64,000 nt of DNA from Psychromonas sp. MB-3u-54 (GTDB taxonomy: Bacteria > Pseudomonadota > Gammaproteobacteria > Enterobacterales > Psychromonadaceae), in NCBI RefSeq assembly GCF_002836415.1, contig NZ_PJBP01000180.1, positions 1-64,000 on the forward strand, given 5' to 3'. Below, one piece after another: positions 19,501-29,900 of the stretch. The stretch's first letter is position 1. Every line of letters begins with the position of its first letter. Below the pieces are notes generated by a model, which ran no database searches, was not told where the DNA came from, and saw only the letters and a list, made by a program, of their open reading frames with translations. Both the position numbers and the translations under genes were made by a program.

Positions 19501-19689
19501 ATCTGGCAATTAGTTAACGGCCATATAGATAAAAGCCGCTTTAATACAGCATTAGATCTGGTCCATGCTCAGAGTAAAAAAGTCGCAGTAGAGGCATTTA
19601 AAGCTACTTCAGAAGCAAAAGAGGAAACTCCCTATAAAGTGACGCTGTTGACTATTAAATATGTGCTGTTATTTGGAGGGTTATCATAA
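16588..19689 (+). CDS. dpdE: DpdE, SNF2-like helicase of the Dpd system
   Basis: I choose the ATG at 16588 because GGAG lies nine bases upstream; the ATG at 16573 has no site. 1033 residues. An N-terminal region of about 160 residues is followed by an SF2/SNF2-type motor: DEVGLGKT (about 190-197), DEAH (274-277), TGTPMAGHP, then lobe 2 with VFCGEKQTADNVF, GEDGLNLQGKKR and QRNGRLNR. It is the first gene of the restriction operon. In Salmonella Montevideo the DpdD-K set is needed to restrict DNA lacking 7-deazaguanine marks; DpdE is its SNF2-like member. The stop overlaps the dpdF start (TAATG). It could be taken for a generic DEAD/DEAH helicase, but the neighbours fix the assignment. Confidence 0.92.
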   Translation: MLKVGLGALVESDSAFKGIGKIVAIDNEKSSATIGFFKSPLQPYSNPIDVDIQYLTLVTSLDMRAEVFVQFPRSQTWKMGHYDGERPGNQALITFSREMRDPFDFTEIFIPNAYPNTEFNALDFLKGQGTSSPYLCNTLSQFYQAYYEQKRSCRSVSALISSSVELEKHQLAVVHEVLKDSEKKYLLCDEVGLGKTIEAGFIIRQHVLEKGRDSKVLILLPEALIEQWDFELTKRFHLGDLLNTNPDNDKPNIHICSFINALTYEDTPSMVVVDEAHQISSFPFNGKITEKLLFDSISDFTDQSDVTLLLTGTPMAGHPSAYFALLHLLNKNNFPLDEEAIETFSQTLPQQSRLREVYRLFKPENDNGLLDGALDDLEGFNLSDNILQGYIDELRPLVDIFADEVDKQKRDALIDFLAHHFSQKYLYDYRMLRNSRATGFEKSQSSEIELLFPGLNPAKLISWEAPDDGAYLDEHFEQYRSEAIFDEETFNALSLSDFKAWSEALLTSPLCFAGKVQKLLENTQLSETESVHWQQMLDQATGEQVLKNKALKETLLDWLTTNNEGKAVVFCGEKQTADNVFSYLLGSLDISVERHNKNETLEFNSNDAIRVLVCDEKGEDGLNLQGKKRLAIHYSMPILLSRLEQRNGRLNRYSALSTGVSPIDTFILTPNRDTFYRKWIEVLKEGVGCFVYYRANIQDEIDKKLEGEVWPSIRKMGYMALDSAIIELQKTIKEIYRSREIITKLATVDLDAEKAEQILAQMRQSDELFEASPALKNWITKGILFDMKKAGDDLYRFCYASGRTKMRSSMLLNKCIVGIDIQASSYDAPITRELSFSRKHCVENGSYPLRYGQPFVDAIADVSRGSPFGSSSAIIRQIPGQFEPKLFFIPQWLVEAQNTSIAEQIALDALTPPVVFSEVFGENGNIEQTPIIKTVVTARYNKSGTKVYHEEQGVPYKDTNITISGDEELIDIWQLVNGHIDKSRFNTALDLVHAQSKKVAVEAFKATSEAKEETPYKVTLLTIKYVLLFGGLS

Positions 19690-22109
19690 TGTACTTTTGG
19701 AACTTCTATCCTTTAGAGAAGAAAACGGAACTTTTGGATAATATTGAGCATTTTGATGATACGCAGTTTAAAAAAAGGCTAGTTCAATCTATTGAGTCAT
19801 CAAACTTAAGCTTGAACGAGTTTTGGTACTTAGCTAAGGATTTATTGGCATCGGAAGTCAGTCATTCAGAACCAAGTATTTATTTGGGGAAAAGGCCCAC
19901 ACTTGATCAATTTAAGTTTGCTTTGAAGTGTGGTTTAAAGTTTGATCCGACTTCAAACTCTGTCATATTGGCGGAGAACTCGCTTTCAAAATATGTTAAG
20001 CCAGTTTATGGCTTAATCCAAAAGCGCTACTCACAAGAGCCTTTACACGATACTATCTTAAAAAATCTTAATCTGCCTTATTTAACTTACACCAATCTGG
20101 CACAGCGAGAAGCCGTTCGAACTGCGTTGTCTTCTGAGCCAGATGCAACGGTGATTGTGAATCTTCCTACAGCGGGTGGGAAAACGTTAGTAACAGAGGT
20201 TTTAACCGCCTTTATCAAGCCTGATGAGCTAAATATTGTAGTGATTCCAACGACAGCTTTAGCGCTTGATCAAGCGCGAAGGATGAAAGTCTTTGTTGAG
20301 AATATGGGTTACAGTGCAGCGGCAGAATACGCATGGCGTGGAGATTTAAAACCAGAGGTAAAAAAACGCATAAAAGCAGATATTTTATCTGGTCAGCAAC
20401 GCGTGTTGTTTGTCTCACCTGAGTCTATGGTCAGCGGCATTCTACCTACGCTTTTTAAAGCTGTAGAATCACGAAAACTGAAAAATGTTATCTTTGATGA
20501 AGCTCATTTAATCGATACTTGGGGAGAATCTTTTCGACCAGAGTTTCAAAAAGTTGGGGCATTTCTAAATGCGCTAAAACAAAAAGGGGGCGTGTTTAGA
20601 AAAGTGTTTTTATCCGCAACCTTTACTGATCAAACTTTAGTCACCATTAAAACCTTATTTGGAGATCCAGGTGTTGAGCCTATTTTGGTTAATGGCGCTT
20701 TTTTAAGGCCTGAACCTATTACTCTAAAAACGGAGGTCTCTGAAGATGCTTATTTACAGACGGTTATAGACAAAGTCATCTCAAGCCCAAAACCACTTGT
20801 CGTTTATGCATCAACGAAAGTTGATTGTTTAAGTATATCTGATCATTTATCTGCATTAGCTATTGGCAGAAAGCGAGTATTTACTGGTGATACGAATGAT
20901 TCTGATCGTAAAAAAATCATCCAGTCTTGGAGTGCTGACGAAGTCGATATCATTATTGCCACGTCAGCTTTTGGTGTTGGCATGGATAAAAATGATGTTC
21001 GGTGTGTACTTCATGCGGGCATCAGCGAAAATATTGATTCTTTTTATCAAGAAATTGGCCGAAGCGGACGTGATGGCAGGGCGTCATATTGTGAGGTGAT
21101 TTATCACCAAGCTCACTATAAAAAGAAGGTTAGCCAAAATAAAACCAGCAAAATCGGCACCAATCTTGGCTATAAACGTTGGCAATCAATGTGGAAAAAC
21201 AGAAAAGAAATACGTGAGAACATTTATCAAATTAAAGTCAGATCCCAGGCGCATCATATTGAACGCAACTCAGAAGCCAATGAAACTTGGAACTGGAAAA
21301 CGCTCCTTTTGATGCAGCGTGCAGGATTGATTCGCCTTTCTTATCCCGATGCTACCCAAGTACCAAAAGAGCAAGAAGAATGGTCTGTATTTTGGCAGAA
21401 TTTCAGCAATCAAATTTTGGTGGAGATTGTACATGACAGGCATGTTATCCAAGAAACTTGGGAGAGTGTCGTTGAACCCCATCGCACCAGCGAAGTTAGG
21501 CTGGAAAAGCAGCGAATTAAGTATCTGCTTGATTGGATAAATGGCACTAATCAGCTGTGTGATGTTCTTCAGGATAGTTACCAGTTGGATGGCTTGATGC
21601 CAAGTAAGGTTTGTGGCATTTGTGATGTTGATAATGACCGAGTAAAACGTAAATATCTAGTTGGTCAGAGTGTTCGAGTCAAAAAAAAGATAGAGGATTT
21701 TCCTGAGAATAACTTGTTTTACTTTGAACTATCAAATCACTCAACTGAAGAAATAATGAAAGCTTTCAGAAAAGTAGTACTTGATGGCAAGGTCTTAATG
21801 CTTGTGTGTTCCAAATCCTTCTTGAAAAAAGCAGAACCTTCTTTGAAATCGCTCAATCAAAATGTTTGGTTTTATGGGGATCTTCAAGATTATTTTGATG
21901 ATAATCAGCATCTTAAAGACTATCCCAAATTTATTGTTCAAGATGATAAATTTTTCTCAGATAAACCAAAACAACCTGATGAATGGCAAGAAAAATATTC
22001 AAACTATTTTGTTGCAAATAGCAACCTGAAAGATCCTACAAATACTTACCGTAAGTGGTGGGAATCAGGTAATACGGTACAAAAATTAACTTACTTAGTG
22101 AATTCATAA
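19689..22109 (+). CDS. dpdF: DpdF, RecQ-like helicase of the Dpd system
   Basis: 806 residues; the start overlaps the dpdE stop by one base. A helicase core starts at about 135: LPTAGGKT (159-166), DEAHLIDTWGESFRPEF (270 on, RecQ-like motif II and following aromatic loop), LSATFT, then GVGMDKNDVRCVLHAG and EIGRSGRDGRAS as motifs V/VI. The C-terminal 250 residues carry VCGICDVDN, a possible metal site, and a Rossmann-like end with GKVLMLVCSKSF. The predicted role is DNA unwinding or translocation in the restriction complex. It has a full set of motifs, so it should be an active ATPase. RecQ proper is ruled out by the missing RQC/HRDC layout and by context. Confidence 0.92.
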   Translation: MYFWNFYPLEKKTELLDNIEHFDDTQFKKRLVQSIESSNLSLNEFWYLAKDLLASEVSHSEPSIYLGKRPTLDQFKFALKCGLKFDPTSNSVILAENSLSKYVKPVYGLIQKRYSQEPLHDTILKNLNLPYLTYTNLAQREAVRTALSSEPDATVIVNLPTAGGKTLVTEVLTAFIKPDELNIVVIPTTALALDQARRMKVFVENMGYSAAAEYAWRGDLKPEVKKRIKADILSGQQRVLFVSPESMVSGILPTLFKAVESRKLKNVIFDEAHLIDTWGESFRPEFQKVGAFLNALKQKGGVFRKVFLSATFTDQTLVTIKTLFGDPGVEPILVNGAFLRPEPITLKTEVSEDAYLQTVIDKVISSPKPLVVYASTKVDCLSISDHLSALAIGRKRVFTGDTNDSDRKKIIQSWSADEVDIIIATSAFGVGMDKNDVRCVLHAGISENIDSFYQEIGRSGRDGRASYCEVIYHQAHYKKKVSQNKTSKIGTNLGYKRWQSMWKNRKEIRENIYQIKVRSQAHHIERNSEANETWNWKTLLLMQRAGLIRLSYPDATQVPKEQEEWSVFWQNFSNQILVEIVHDRHVIQETWESVVEPHRTSEVRLEKQRIKYLLDWINGTNQLCDVLQDSYQLDGLMPSKVCGICDVDNDRVKRKYLVGQSVRVKKKIEDFPENNLFYFELSNHSTEEIMKAFRKVVLDGKVLMLVCSKSFLKKAEPSLKSLNQNVWFYGDLQDYFDDNQHLKDYPKFIVQDDKFFSDKPKQPDEWQEKYSNYFVANSNLKDPTNTYRKWWESGNTVQKLTYLVNS

Positions 22110-22111
22110 CT

Positions 22112-23119
22112 ATGGCAATTATTAACAATGCGAACCGGGGCAGTCATATACCAACCTTACTGCTCATCGATGAACTGCTGATCAAATTTAATACGAAAAA
22201 TATCGGAAAGTTTATCCCGAACTCAAAACTTTTAGGTTCAGCAATGCCTGATTTTCTTTATTTAAAGGATACTTTAGATGAAGAAGGCAACTTTGAAGTA
22301 AACACCAATGCAAAAGAGAAAATGCGAGAGTCTTTAGACTTTTGGGCTAATTATGGCCTATGGGAAATGACAGAGTTAGAAGGTGGGGAAAAAGGTTACC
22401 AAAGTAGCGGGCTTAAGGCTTCTCGCAAGAATCTGCCAAAACGAATATTAGATGTGATTTCAAATCATTATTTTGATAATGGTAAGTTAAAAGTCACTTT
22501 AAGTGATTTTTACAGTAGTGATGATCTTAAACGAGATTTTAGTACTTTTGTGTTTGCAATGTGCTTTTTTCTATATCAAGAAGACGTGACGTTTAAAAAT
22601 AATAACTTCTTAACAAAAAGTTCTGCCTATGATTTGATGACAGGTAGCATAACTCAAAATACAAAAAGAATTACCTTCAATAAATCTAATGAATCGAGTG
22701 GTGTAATCAACTATGGACATTTCCTAGGCTTTTTTGAAATGGTAGGGAAAAACACCTACAGCGTGGATCCGACCCGCTTTGTTAAGTGGTATTTGGCTGA
22801 TATTTTCAGTGGCGAAACTGAGTTAGGTATTCAGGATTTCTTAAATAAATTAAATAAAATTCTTCCTATTTTTGATACTGGTCCGTATCAAAAAATGCTT
22901 CCTGAATATTTAAATATTAAGCGTCCATCGCTGAATTTTAATGATGGTAATGTGCAAATGTCCTCAGCACTAAGCCTTGCACTTTATCGCCTCGAGCAAA
23001 TGAACCTCATTCGATTAGAAGGTCGGTCGGATAGTACAGATAGGTTTGATCTTAACTTACCAATTTCTTCAATTAGGCAAGTCACCCACATTCAATTTCA
23101 TGACAAGGTGAACAAATGA
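22112..23119 (+). CDS. dpdG: DpdG, restriction component of unknown fold
   Basis: 335 residues. It starts two bases after the dpdF stop and ends overlapping the dpdH start (ATGA). No enzymatic motif is seen. It begins MAIINNANRGSHIPTLLLIDELL, has a middle rich in Asn, Lys and Phe, and a C-terminal stretch (MSSALSLALYRLEQMNLIRLEGR) that looks like a winged helix. Assignment as DpdG rests on its position between the RecQ-like helicase and the ATPase, the order known for Dpd clusters. A DNA- or protein-bridging role is possible but not shown. Confidence 0.8.
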   Translation: MAIINNANRGSHIPTLLLIDELLIKFNTKNIGKFIPNSKLLGSAMPDFLYLKDTLDEEGNFEVNTNAKEKMRESLDFWANYGLWEMTELEGGEKGYQSSGLKASRKNLPKRILDVISNHYFDNGKLKVTLSDFYSSDDLKRDFSTFVFAMCFFLYQEDVTFKNNNFLTKSSAYDLMTGSITQNTKRITFNKSNESSGVINYGHFLGFFEMVGKNTYSVDPTRFVKWYLADIFSGETELGIQDFLNKLNKILPIFDTGPYQKMLPEYLNIKRPSLNFNDGNVQMSSALSLALYRLEQMNLIRLEGRSDSTDRFDLNLPISSIRQVTHIQFHDKVNK

Positions 23120-26100
23120 GCATTCAATCTTACTGGCCAAGCTTTGACAATGTTCAAGATTGTATTTTAAGTGAAGCAGAGCGTTTAAGTGATAAGCTTT
23201 TAATCGCTGTCCACCATCCAACAAAGCTGATTGCAACCGGATATGGCACAAATACACCCGAAGTAAAATCTCAACAAGAACTGTTAGATCATCTACTTAA
23301 TAGCAACCATATCATTCCACTGTTGGGGGAATCTGGTAGTGGTAAGTCTCACCTTATTCGTTGGCTTGATGCCATTGCTGATACGCACCCTAAGGCTATT
23401 GAAGAAAATTGGCATGTCATCCGAATTCCTAAAAATGCCAGTCTTTCGCAAGTGCTTGAAATCATGCTATATGGTCTTAAAGGGGATGTCTTTGATCAAG
23501 CTCGCAAGCACACTAGAGAGGTGAGTAATGGACTAAGTGAAGAGACAACGAGAGGTTTGTTATTTACTCATCTTAATGAAGCGTTAAGAGCGATACCTGA
23601 GGCGCTTACAAAAAAGGGGGAATCTCTTAAAGTTGACGGTAACTTAACGCCTGAAAAACGCGTTGAACTTCGAGAGGAAATGACCTTTGCAAAGCAATTG
23701 ACTGATTTTTTTGCTGACCCTTATATTCAGACTAAATTTTCTGGTGACAGATCTGTTATTAATAACCGAATTTCACGGTTGATTGAAATAAAAAGCTATG
23801 CGGAACTTCTAGATGAGCATTTTGAGCTAACAGGGCAAGACTTTTTATTTACATCAGGTGAAGAGATGTCTTTTAATCTTGGTCGCCAAGCAAAAACGGC
23901 CTATCGTAACCTTCAGTTAGCGTCTGATGAGTCAAAGCGGAAGATGGCGGCAGAAATCACTAATAAGGCTATTGATCGTGCCTGTAAACTCATGTTCAAT
24001 CGTCTTTTTCAATTTAGTACTGGCAATTTTCAGGACTTATTTAAAGAAATTCGTAAATATCTACTGGCAGAGAATAAAACTCTGGTTGTACTGGTGGAAG
24101 ATTTAGCTGCCATTTCTGCAATTGATGATGTCTTGATTGATAGTTTGCTTGAACAAGATATGGACGATGGTGAGCAGGTGCTTTGCCCCATGAAGTCTGT
24201 CATTGCTGCCACTGATGGTTTAGAAAGTTATCAAAGCCACAGAAGTTCAATCTGGACGCGCGGGGGGTATGAATGGCGACTGCCATCTGATAACGATGTT
24301 AGGCAATTTCCGGAGCTTGCCTTTTCAAACGAAGACGTTCTGAACTTTTGTGCTCGCTATATTAACGCTGCCCGTCATGGTGTGAGCGAAGTGAAACGCT
24401 TGGTTGATGTATCCAATATTAGTCTTGGTTTACCCATTTGGGAAAATACACTTGATGAATCTGAGCTGAAAATATTAGAAGAATTTGGCTCTTCACCAAA
24501 TAACATTCCACTCTTTCCTTATAATAAACAAGCTATTATGAAGCTTACGCAAAAGCATGTGTTTAGTGCTGGGCATACACGATTTAACCCCCGAGTAGCT
24601 ATTCAGCAAGTGCTTTTAGCAATCCTTCGAGACCATAATGGAATATTCCTTCAAGGGGGATACCCTAGTGCTTGGTTTGAAGGGCAACTGAATGAATTTC
24701 GTCATGATGAAACAGCACAATTCATTCAGCAAAGAATTACAGATAAAGAGATGAGCAAAAGACTTGTGGGGTTCATGTCTTTATACAGTGATGGCCGCTC
24801 TACTGAGGAAAATTTAAAGCAAGTAAGTGCAGGACAAGCAAGTGCTTTTAATCTTGATACTTCATTTTTATCAGATGATGTTACTTTGGCATCGATGGGT
24901 CAAATCATCATAGGTGACCCAATACCCGCCGCTCCAACTCCAACTGTAAAGCCTACGAAACCTAAGAGTCAACCTGTCGTAGACGAGTTGAAGATAAAAG
25001 TTGATGAGTGGTTTGCAGGCTCTGCGCAATTAGACCAAGGATTAAGTAATCAGTTAAGGCAGGGGTTATTTCAGATGCTGGAGAATCACAAAGGCTTTAG
25101 CGATTATTCTGTCGATAAGACTAAAAACTGGGGACCGTCACAAAATTTAAGTATGCTTGAGTCGGTATTAAAAGAGGGTAGCAAAATCAATATCGGAGTG
25201 CCGGGGTCAGCCACAAACCTTTCCAATAAAAAATATGTCAACGCTTTTGCCGAGGAGGTGCTATCAGATTCCCTTGATTCAATGTCGTTGAAGCGTCAGA
25301 TGCTAGCAGTTCTTCGTTATACAAATAACAACTCGACAAATAAAACAGAAGGATGGAGCTACCCTAAGGGTTTTGAAGATTATATCCATTATCAAGACTT
25401 TGCTCAAACCTGGGTACAAAGTGCCATGCAAACTTGCGTAAAAATTGCGAAGCACACTGCGCTTGATCCTTTAGGACAACAAGTGGCGTTAGCAAAAAAT
25501 TTAGGAGTAGACTTATCTTCTCCTGCCAAAAGATTGAACCAACTTGTTCAAACTTCGGCACATATTAAAAGTAGACTTCCTGAGCCAATTAATGAACTAC
25601 ATAGTGAGGTGCTAAATAAATGGCTTGATGAGTGGGATAAACTTCGTGATAAGTGGCTCCGAACGATCGTTGTTGGAAAAAATAATGCCATTCATCCAGT
25701 AGATTTTAAGAATGCCTATAAACAAATTAATGACTTAGTTGGAAGTAACTCTGAACTGATGCCTGTCATACGAGACGTCTCGACTCAAGGCCAAATGTTT
25801 TTTGACTATCTAGTTGGCTCTGAGACTAAAATGGAACTTAAGGAACTGTTGGAGTCATTAAATGAGGTTTATAAAAAAATTCCGGCGGAGATGATACCTA
25901 ACTATTCCGATACCATGACCACTGTTCGAAAACGCACAAGAGATTTAGCAAAAATTGTCACATCTGAGACGCCTAAATCTGTTATGGGATTAATGGATAA
26001 TAGTAAAGATCCATTACAGTTACTGAATAAAATAAATGGTAAAGAATTGAGGCTTTGGCAAAAGGTATTAAAAGATTGGATATCGATTTCACCAAAAATT

Positions 26101-26232
26101 GTCAAAGATATTAGGAAATTTAATCAAGATAATGGCGCAAATAAAATAGAGCAATATACAGGCGCAATTAATGATCGCCTAACGCTGTTAGACTCTTCTT
26201 TAGAAGTATTGGGAGACCATAATGAGTCTTAA
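23116..26232 (+). CDS. dpdH: DpdH, large P-loop ATPase of the Dpd system
   Basis: 1038 residues with a 4-base overlap with dpdG. Walker A GESGSGKSHL is at 71-80, early in the protein, and a likely Walker B is LVVLVEDLAAI near 327. About 635-660 is a Pro-rich linker (PAAPTPTVKPTKPK). The C-terminal 370 residues are helical and without known motif. This is the STAND/AAA-like ATPase of the cluster, probably supplying a regulatory or motor function to the restriction complex. Its stop lies 11 bases inside dpdI. The assignment is by P-loop, length and position. Confidence 0.88.
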   Translation: MSIQSYWPSFDNVQDCILSEAERLSDKLLIAVHHPTKLIATGYGTNTPEVKSQQELLDHLLNSNHIIPLLGESGSGKSHLIRWLDAIADTHPKAIEENWHVIRIPKNASLSQVLEIMLYGLKGDVFDQARKHTREVSNGLSEETTRGLLFTHLNEALRAIPEALTKKGESLKVDGNLTPEKRVELREEMTFAKQLTDFFADPYIQTKFSGDRSVINNRISRLIEIKSYAELLDEHFELTGQDFLFTSGEEMSFNLGRQAKTAYRNLQLASDESKRKMAAEITNKAIDRACKLMFNRLFQFSTGNFQDLFKEIRKYLLAENKTLVVLVEDLAAISAIDDVLIDSLLEQDMDDGEQVLCPMKSVIAATDGLESYQSHRSSIWTRGGYEWRLPSDNDVRQFPELAFSNEDVLNFCARYINAARHGVSEVKRLVDVSNISLGLPIWENTLDESELKILEEFGSSPNNIPLFPYNKQAIMKLTQKHVFSAGHTRFNPRVAIQQVLLAILRDHNGIFLQGGYPSAWFEGQLNEFRHDETAQFIQQRITDKEMSKRLVGFMSLYSDGRSTEENLKQVSAGQASAFNLDTSFLSDDVTLASMGQIIIGDPIPAAPTPTVKPTKPKSQPVVDELKIKVDEWFAGSAQLDQGLSNQLRQGLFQMLENHKGFSDYSVDKTKNWGPSQNLSMLESVLKEGSKINIGVPGSATNLSNKKYVNAFAEEVLSDSLDSMSLKRQMLAVLRYTNNNSTNKTEGWSYPKGFEDYIHYQDFAQTWVQSAMQTCVKIAKHTALDPLGQQVALAKNLGVDLSSPAKRLNQLVQTSAHIKSRLPEPINELHSEVLNKWLDEWDKLRDKWLRTIVVGKNNAIHPVDFKNAYKQINDLVGSNSELMPVIRDVSTQGQMFFDYLVGSETKMELKELLESLNEVYKKIPAEMIPNYSDTMTTVRKRTRDLAKIVTSETPKSVMGLMDNSKDPLQLLNKINGKELRLWQKVLKDWISISPKIVKDIRKFNQDNGANKIEQYTGAINDRLTLLDSSLEVLGDHNES

Positions 26233-26956
26233 GAATCAAATTGCCGATATGTGTAAAGAGATTAAATATTATCAAGATAGCGCCAGCCTTGAAGATAAAA
26301 AGCAAGATCTGAAAACAATATCGATGCGCTTAGATACTGCTAGTAAAAAGGTAGAACATGAAGCAAAAAAACACGATTGTCTCAGTGATATTGATGAAGT
26401 AAATTTGTATTGCGACAGTAGCATTAACGCATTGAAGCAAGCCAAAATGGGGTTGCAGGCTTTCAAAATACTCTGGGAAACACTAGAGGATAAAAGCTTA
26501 AGTGATGATCAAAATACACTGTTTAACCTTACAGAATCTTTGAAAAGTACATCTGATTTGTTTACTGATTTCCATAAAGTGATTTGGGTCGAATGGTTAG
26601 ATGAACAAATAAATTTGGCGCAAGTTGATGATTTTATTTTAGAGCATCAAAGAAGTGTGCATGGCAATATCGACTTATATAATAAGTACAACTTTACTAA
26701 GCGTGATTTAGATAATCAAATTAATGACTTTAATTTTGATAAAACCCAACTTTTAAGAATTAAGCAGTTTGCTCATCGATGTGCAGAATTAAAAGAAAAA
26801 ATGAATACGGAAGATCTACCTGAGGGGGTAAAAAAACTTTTTGATAAGCTAAATAGGGTTGGGAATATTGCTTTTGTTTCGTTACTCACGCCAGAGGTCA
26901 TGGATTGGCTCAAGAAGAATAATAAATTAGATACACTGGTAGTAAGGCAACGTTAA
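26222..26956 (+). CDS. dpdI: DpdI, coiled-coil restriction component
   Basis: 244 residues, almost entirely helical with several heptad stretches (LEDKKQDLKTISMRLDTASK near 23-43; LKEKMNTEDLPEGVKKLFDKL near 190-210). No catalytic motif, signal peptide or membrane segment. It overlaps dpdH by 11 bp and ends in a one-base TAATG overlap with dpdJ, so it is co-translated with both. It is probably a structural adaptor, named DpdI from gene order. A hidden enzymatic fold cannot be excluded without structure prediction. Confidence 0.75.
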   Translation: MSLKNQIADMCKEIKYYQDSASLEDKKQDLKTISMRLDTASKKVEHEAKKHDCLSDIDEVNLYCDSSINALKQAKMGLQAFKILWETLEDKSLSDDQNTLFNLTESLKSTSDLFTDFHKVIWVEWLDEQINLAQVDDFILEHQRSVHGNIDLYNKYNFTKRDLDNQINDFNFDKTQLLRIKQFAHRCAELKEKMNTEDLPEGVKKLFDKLNRVGNIAFVSLLTPEVMDWLKKNNKLDTLVVRQR

Positions 26957-29900
26957 TGAATAATTCAGTTAATAATGAACAACTAATAGAAGCACTTGAT
27001 CGAATTGAGAATAAAGAGTCTGAGCTTTTAGTTTGGGGCGATGTAGAAGTTTTTTCAAGCAGAGTTGAAATAGAAGCCAGCATTAAAGATGCCGGCGTAT
27101 TTGAAATGTATGTGGATGAATATTTCAAAGCACTACTGAGTCGCTGCTTTATCTTTCCTGTCGGTGAAAACTTATATCGCTCACGCATGGCAGAAACCGT
27201 TCGTCTGCAAGTGCTATCTCGCCAGTGGTTTGGGAAGCAAAATGTGGAAGATGCTAAACCACTTATCTCTGATTTCCGTTTTATAAAGCGTGCTCGTCAA
27301 TACCCAAAGCGTGACCAAGACTCAAAGAGACTCATTGAGGGTTGGGAGAAGAGTAATTTATTAAAATCTGCTAATGAAAAAACCATATTAACTAATCTTC
27401 TTAGAAATGACGATAAGTGGTTTGAATTATCAGGCTTTCAGGTGCGTTCAACAGAGCGCATTCTAGAGACGTTTGATAAACATAAATATAAAAACACCAG
27501 AAATACCAAAGATGCCAGTGCAACCATTGTGTGTGCTGGAACCGGTAGTGGTAAAACGCTCTCTTTTTATTTGCCAGCGATGACCAAACTGGCTTTTGAA
27601 TTATTGCAGGATGATAGCAAGCGAGTTCGTATTCTGGCCATTTACCCACGTAAAGAGCTATTAAAAGATCAGTTTGCAGAGACTTACAAAGAAGCTCGGA
27701 AACTCGATGAATATTTACAGTCTCAGGGAAAGCGAAAAATCACCATCGGTACCTTTTATGGGGATACCTTTCATGAATCTTATGTTGAAGATGGGAAAGC
27801 ATTTGAACCGATGGTTTGCCCTAAAAAACACTGCTCAGGCACTCTTAGATACAGTAAGCGAAGAAAATTGGCAATTTGTGCAACTTGTGACACACCCCTT
27901 GCAGATGATGAAGTGCTCGTTACCAGAGAAAGTGCTAAAAAAAAACCGCCAGATATTCTGTTCACAACAACTGAGATGCTTAACCAGCGCCTGAGTGATG
28001 GTAGTTTTAATCATCTATTTGGTGTGAGTGATAATTCAGAGGCCATACCTCTTGTTCTTCTTGATGAGGTACACACCTATGCAGGAAGCAGTGGGGCACA
28101 AACTTCCTATCTATTAAAGCGCTGGATGAAATTTAGCGGTATTAAACCACATTTTGTTGGCCTGTCTGCAACGCTTGCTGATGCAAAGAATTTCTTTTCT
28201 GATTTAACTGGCACTAAGCCCCATCGTACAGAATTGATTGAGTCATTTGAATCTGAGTTAGAAGAGGAAGGCGCTGAGTATTTGTTGGCTCTTCGTGGTG
28301 ATCCTGCCTCACAAACAGGCCTCTTGTCAGCAACCATTCAGGCAACGATGTTGGGGAATCGCATGCTTGATACCCATGAAGGAGCAAATAAAAATATCTC
28401 ACAGGGAGTGTTTGGCCAAAAGGTGTTTGTCTTTACCGATGATCTCGATGTGATCAACCGTCTTTATAATGACTATTTAGACTCAGAGGGCAAGAAAGAT
28501 TATTACGGCGAACTTCGACAAAGTGATCGAAACGAGTATCCTCTGGCCTCAAAGCGTTCTCCAAATCATAGTGATTATTCTGAAGCGCTTCAAAAAGAGT
28601 TGGGTCAGGATTGGTCATCAGCAGAAAAGATTGGACATAAACTGTTTCAGTCAGCACGCGTAGAGCGAACCTCAAGCCAATCCAGTGGTGTTAATAAATC
28701 TGCAAATGTTGTGGTAGCCACTGCTTCATTGGAGGTTGGATATAATGATCCGGATGTTGGCGCGGTCATTCAACATAAAGCACCTCGAAATGTAGCTTCA
28801 TATTTGCAAAGAAAGGGTCGTGCTGGTCGTCTCCGGGGCATGCGGCCTTGGATGTATACTATTTTATCTGACTACGGCAGAGACAGAATTGCATTTCAAC
28901 AATATGAGCAGTTAATTGACCCTAAGGTGAGCACCACCAAACTGCCAACGGAAAATTCACATATTCATAAAATGCATGCCGCGCTTGCCACTCTTGAGTG
29001 GTTGGTAAAAGTGTATAACATCCGCTGGACTAATATTTGGGAAATCCTCAAAAATCCAAATAAAACCAACGCTGAAAAAAAATTAAAGGTATTGCTTAAG
29101 GCTGTCTCTGATGTGATGGCAAAATCATCAAGAATCCAACAACTTTCCATGCATTTGAAACACACGCTTGGCCTTAATGAAGATCAAGTCAAGGTTGTTA
29201 TGTGGGCCCCTCCGCGATCTATTATGATGTCATTTTTGCCTGAGCTTAAGCAAAATTTACGATTTAAGTGGGGCGCAAGAGGTAAGCGATGGGAAGGACT
29301 GGGTGAGAAAAATATAGGCCCGATGCCAAAGTATATTGCCCCTCAGCTTTTTGCAGCTTTGGATACGCAAGGCCTTTCTATTATTTTGGATCGTTCAACT
29401 CAAAGCGAAGAGCAAATAAAGGATGAGCCGATGGCATTTTTCCAAGCTTTGAAAGAGTTTGCTCCAGGGCGAATGTCAAAACGTTATACTGTTAAATCAA
29501 TGAATGTGCCAGATTGGTTAATTCCTTCAAACTTTACGCCACTGCCAGATATGAACGTCGATATGGGATTTGAGATTGAAGAGGCCTTTGGCAACATCAG
29601 CAGGCAAGTACATCAGGATGAGGTGATTTTTGAGGGGCAAAAAATTTCGGTTTATCAACCAAGGTTTATTCGCACGAATCGTTCAACCAGCAGAGTGCTA
29701 GGCAATAAAAGTAGCAGTATACTTCAGTGGCATTTTGATATTACATCCCCAAAATCTCAAAGCAGAATTGAGCCCCCAAAAAATAGTGAATGGCATGATG
29801 TGCTTAAATCTATCGAGTTCTTCACGCATGATCACTCTACGCCGCTGGAGCTTATTCGCTTTAGCACAGGCTCTAAGGCAAGCATTCCATTCTCTGGAAG